From Comamonas testosteroni (GTDB lineage Bacteria; Pseudomonadota; Gammaproteobacteria; Burkholderiales; Burkholderiaceae_C): a stretch of DNA of 64,000 nt. This document shows, one piece after another, positions 61,764-64,000 of this stretch. The notes under the pieces were generated by a model. It saw only the letters and a program-made list of their open reading frames with translations, was not told the origin of the DNA and ran no database searches. The position numbers were made by a program, and so were the translations under genes. Location: positions 868,001 through 932,000 of the forward strand of contig NZ_CP129672.1 in NCBI RefSeq assembly GCF_030505195.1. The letters run 5' to 3'. The stretch's first letter is position 1. Each line of letters begins with the position of its first letter.

Positions 61764-61865
61764 ATGCTGCTCGCAGCGCAATGGACTCTTACCGGCCTCG
61801 GCCTGTTCTGCTTGGTCGGCGCTGCCGTGGTGATGGCGCTCACGTCAGAGGCATGGCCACTCTGA
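61764..61865 (+). CDS. Possible 33-aa single-span membrane protein
   Basis: The short frame MLLAAQWTLTGLGLFCLVGA ends in ALTSEAWPL. One hydrophobic segment covers residues 8-26. It lies between tRNA-Arg and the next small ORF on the same strand. No ribosome site is obvious; it could be chance. Confidence 0.35.
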   Translation: MLLAAQWTLTGLGLFCLVGAAVVMALTSEAWPL

Positions 61866-61913
61866 GCATTCAGCTTTAATAGCTCCACGCAATTTAAAGA
61901 ACAGGAGATCCTC

Positions 61914-62132
61914 ATGCTGAAGACGATTGCTGACTCCCTGCTGCAGCCTGACTGTCCGCGCCCGACGCCCAAGCCAACGAACCCCAAACCATCACCCAAA
62001 GCCTGCGCGACGAACTCGCCGCTCAAGCATGCCGAGTGGCTGGATGACAAGACCGTGCAATGCCTCAAGGAAAAGCCCTTACGCCCCTTGTCTACCTGTT
62101 CTGAGAGCCGTAGAAAGCGCCGTCACCGCTAG
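61914..62132 (+). CDS. Hypothetical 72-aa protein
   Basis: Preceded by AGGAG about 7 bp before the ATG. Pro- and Lys-rich (QPDCPRPTPKPTNPKPSPKA), then LKHAEWLDDKTVQCLKE; no known family. Its end overlaps the convergent lipoprotein gene by 41 bp, which lowers confidence. Confidence 0.4.
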   Translation: MLKTIADSLLQPDCPRPTPKPTNPKPSPKACATNSPLKHAEWLDDKTVQCLKEKPLRPLSTCSESRRKRRHR

Positions 62133-62307
62133 TCCAAGGGCGTCCATTGTCGTCAACCAACCAGGAGTCTCGGCCTGCACTCATATTCATTGATCCCATG
62201 TTCTGACCGGCCCCCTGAGCAGGCATCGAGCCGGAACTATGCCCCGGCATCATCGAGCACCCCGCCAGCGCGACGGTAACTGCGGCAATTAAAAGTAGCG
62301 CTTTCAT
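62092..62307 (-). CDS. Small lipoprotein, 71 aa
   Basis: From the ATG at 62307, with GAAGGAG 6 bp upstream. The signal MKALLLIAAVTVALAGC has the lipobox ALAGC. The mature part is Ser/Gly/Met-rich (SMMPGHSSGSMPAQGAGQNM) and ends DSWLVDDNGRPWTSGDGAFY. Similar short lipoproteins occur in Burkholderiales; function unknown. Confidence 0.78.
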   Translation of the reverse strand: MKALLLIAAVTVALAGCSMMPGHSSGSMPAQGAGQNMGSMNMSAGRDSWLVDDNGRPWTSGDGAFYGSQNR

Positions 62308-62434
62308 AGCAACTCCTTCAGAAAGTGGAGTCCTACAGAGTAATCTTGCAGAAAGACCCAGCTGTAAATACTTGTTGTCCAACCGCTTTCCTACCCACTT
62401 CGTATGACTGCCCACTTTAAAGCGTGCTTTTTCA

Positions 62435-62457
62435 GGTTCATCGAGGAATTCCGTGGA
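62435..62457 (+). repeat. Left terminal inverted repeat of ISL3 element
   Basis: GGTTCATCGAGGAATTCCG then TGGA. It is opposite to the right repeat at 63616-63638 with five mismatches. Confidence 0.75.
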
Positions 62458-62517
62458 GATAAGCCCGTTCGTTTTGCAATCTGATGGCAACGAAGCTGAC
62501 ATCGGAGAACAAATCAA

Positions 62518-63635
62518 ATGCCGGACTCGACGTTATTGCAGGCTCTTGGCGGTTGGTAGGGCTACATGGTTGAACGTGTGCAGTGGCCACAGGGCGATAG
62601 CCACACCGTGTCGATTTATCTGAAGCCGCAGGCCAGCGTCATGCATTGCGAGCGTTGCGGTGCGATAGCTGTGGTGGCCCGCACCTGGAGAAGCTCAGCT
62701 GGCTCGTTCGCTACCAGCGCGTCACAGACCGTCTGGCGCAGGCGTGCAGCCAGTTGCTTCGCAGCAGCAGCATCAAGGCGGTAGCGGCCTTCTTCGATCT
62801 GGGCTGGCACACCGTCAAGTCCATCGACAAAGCCTTGCTGCTGGCCAACACTGCGCAGCCGCAATGGGATCAGATCGAGTACCTGGCGATGGACGAGTTT
62901 GCGCTGCACAAGGGCCATCGCTACGCCACAGTCGTCGTCGACCCCATCAGCCGGCAGGTGCTGTGGGTGGGGCAAGGGCGCTCACGCGAGACGGCCCGCC
63001 AGTTCTTCGAGCAGTTGCCCGCTGGCGTTGCCCAGCGCATTCGCGCAGTTGCTATCGACATGACTACGGCTTACGAGCTGGAGATTAAGGCACACTGCCC
63101 TAACGCCGAGATCGTCTATGACCTGTTCCATGTCGTGGCCAAGTATGGCCGGGAGGTTATCGACCGAGTGCGTGTCGATCAGGCCAACCTGCTGCGCCAA
63201 CAGCCCTCAGCACGTAAGGTGCTCAAATCCAGCCGCTGGCTGCTGCTGCGCAATCGCAACAAGCTGCAGCCTCAACAAGCAGTGCAACTCAAGGAACTGC
63301 TGGCGGCCAATCAACCATTGATGACGGTATACGTCTTGCGCGACTAGCTCAAACAGTTGTGGTTCTACCGTCGTGCGACTTGGGCGCATCGCGCCTGGCG
63401 GCACTGGTGTGATCAAGCCCATCAAAGCGGCATTGCCGCACTGAGCACCTTCGCTCAGCGCTTGCAAAGCTACCTGCACGGGATCATCGCCCGATGCAGG
63501 CATCCGTTGAACACAAGTGTTGTGGAGGGCATCAACAACACCATCAAGGTCATCAAGCGCCGGGCCTATGGCTACCGCGATCAGGACTACTTCTTTCTGA
63601 AGATTCGCGCAGCATTCCCCGGTAATGCGCGATGA
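62518..63635 (+). pseudogene. ISL3-family transposase, multiply disrupted
   Basis: The ATG at 62518 gives MPDSTLLQALGGW, then TAG at 62557-62559 where a Gln-type codon is expected, and GYMVERVQWPQGD, SIYLKPQASVMHCERCG. A frame change near 62655 joins CDSCGGPHLEKLSWLVRYQR, with about 40 residues of the zinc-finger region lacking. The DDE core follows: YLAMDEFALHKGHRYATVVV, AVAIDMTTAYELEIKAHCPN, LFHVVAKYGREVIDRVR. A TAG at 63345-63347 interrupts before LKQLWFYRRATWAHRAWRHW and NTSVVEGINNTIKVIKRRAY (catalytic Glu), ending 63635. At least three lesions. Confidence 0.88.
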
Positions 63636-63638
63636 ACC
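63616..63638 (-). repeat. Right terminal inverted repeat of ISL3 element
   Basis: On the minus strand it reads GGTTCATCGCGCATTACCG then GGGA, matching the left repeat at 18 of 23 positions. It overlaps the end of the transposase gene. Confidence 0.75.
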
Positions 63639-63773
63639 CAAAAAAGTGGGGGATCACTCAGCCAACGCATTGGCTTTTGGCAAGTTGCCCCCACTTGCAC
63701 CCCACTTTGCCTCGGATGCCCATGAACCTCGGCGGATGACCAAGGAAGTCAAATTGTTGATTTACCAAATAAA

Positions 63774-63806
63774 AATGGCGTTCACTGGACTTCAGTGAAC
63801 GCCATT
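63774..63806 (-). terminator. Strong hairpin/terminator beside tRNA-like fragment
   Basis: AATGGCGTTCACTG and CAGTGAACGCCATT pair perfectly (14 bp) over a 5-nt loop. On the minus strand it is followed by TTTTT-like sequence (TTTTATTTGG), as in a terminator after an RNA gene whose 3' end would be at about 63814. Confidence 0.75.
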
Positions 63807-63813
63807 GGACGCT

Positions 63814-63839
63814 GGCTGTCGGAAATTGAACCCGCGTCC
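63814..63839 (-). other. Fragment resembling 3' end (T arm) of tmRNA or a tRNA
   Basis: On the minus strand it reads GGACGCGGGTTCAATTTCCG followed by ACAGCC. From memory it resembles the 3' end of bacterial tmRNA (GGACGCGGGTTC... CCAGC), with a few differences. No complete tRNA or tmRNA can be folded from the sequence to the right within the window, and CCA is absent. A terminator follows. It could be a copy left by an integrative element that used ssrA or a tRNA gene as its attachment site. Confidence 0.45.
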
Positions 63840-64000
63840 ACACTTGGCTCCATGCGGCACTCAGGGCATCGGTGCGAAATCGGTGCGATTTGTCCCCTTC
63901 ACACGAGACGGCAGGACACCGACAGCGCTTTGTGCAGCTCCAGCGCCGTGGCTTTATTGCCGGAAATTGAGCCTTCCGAGCATGTGATTGCGGGTTATTT

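Larger units (their letters stand above)
62427..63646 (+). mobile_element. Decayed ISL3-family insertion sequence
   Basis: About 1.2 kb bounded by imperfect inverted repeats: 62435-62457 and 63616-63638 match at 18 of 23 positions (both inner sequences begin GGTTCATCG). A weaker match extends to CTTTTT at the outer edge. The transposase inside is broken. No target duplication could be seen next to the ends (ISL3 elements often make 8 bp). It probably no longer transposes on its own. Confidence 0.8.

Noticed and set aside
61613..62068. 151-codon minus-strand frame after tRNA-Arg
   Set aside because: No ribosome site, no recognisable motif and unlikely composition; overlaps two small plus-strand candidates.
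1..64000. CRISPR array, prophage genes or rRNA
   Set aside because: No regularly spaced repeats of CRISPR size, no phage structural genes and no rRNA stretches were seen on reading the window.

Overview
The window looks like chromosomal DNA of a Comamonas-type beta-proteobacterium (Comamonadaceae, Burkholderiales). The support is a Burkholderiales-type porin, compact high-GC gene packing, a DUF1631 gene, long acyl-CoA catabolic operons, and a small dispersed inverted repeat with an AGCTATCAAA-like tail that I associate with this family. The species call is inference from sequence style; no database search was possible.

Layout. 1-5966 (+): a tightly coupled acyl-CoA catabolic operon with three acyl-CoA dehydrogenases (the first cut by the window edge), a crotonase, a CaiB/BaiF CoA-transferase and a nitronate-monooxygenase-like flavoprotein. 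The second and third dehydrogenases overlap and look like the two chains of a heteromeric enzyme of the kind used on steroid side chains and rings. 6485-11006: LysR regulator diverging from a cyclophilin-fold lipoprotein, a Tat-type alpha/beta hydrolase and an MFS transporter, followed by an aldo/keto reductase that is frameshifted and cut by an IS481-type transposase remnant. 11176-16458 (-): a six-gene set (OYE, two alpha/beta hydrolases, SDR, MDR oxidoreductase, small hypothetical) leaving a promoter with two spaced palindromes that it shares with a TetR gene. 17225-19459: a Bcr/CflA-like efflux gene with a MarR regulator, diverging from a PaaI-type thioesterase over a palindromic operator.

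20201-34844: iron-type alcohol dehydrogenase, a long AI-2E transporter with C-terminal sensory-looking domains, patatin lipase, a histidine kinase/response regulator pair, an HDOD protein, an alpha/beta hydrolase, tex, DUF72, a 3-hydroxyisobutyryl-CoA-hydrolase-like crotonase and a DUF454 membrane protein. 34911-35284: two tRNA-Pro(GGG) genes in tandem, each with its own terminator. 35805-39445: porin, then an MlaE-MlaD-lipoprotein operon without an ATPase.

39503-47440: metal resistance. A CadR/PbrR-like MerR regulator diverges from a His-rich P1B ATPase across a 19-bp-spacer promoter. A copper/periplasmic oxidation operon follows (small His-rich proteins, TolC-like outer membrane factor, multicopper oxidase, cupredoxin with a premature stop, DUF411, CusF-like). 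47498-50254: an ankyrin gene and a SUKH-like gene diverging from a leucine-rich-repeat/protein-kinase fusion. 50258-61414: two separate NlpA/MetQ-type binding proteins, P1 (S58) peptidase, DUF1631, ettA, an RhlE-like helicase and an M14-peptidase-like lipoprotein that has lost two zinc-binding histidines. 61478-64000: tRNA-Arg(TCT), small ORFs, a decayed ISL3-type insertion sequence with terminal inverted repeats, and a fragment resembling the 3' end of a tRNA/tmRNA beside a terminator, suggesting an integration hot spot or island edge.

Most of the window is ordinary Comamonadaceae gene content. The best candidates for a second look are the LRR-kinase/SUKH/ankyrin locus, the Arg-substituted M14 pseudoenzyme, the AI-2E/GAF fusion, the ATPase-less Mla-type operon, the cupredoxin whose signal peptide is built from a repeat and followed by a stop codon, the apparently leaderless metal ATPase mRNA, and the operators of the two drug-response-like loci.
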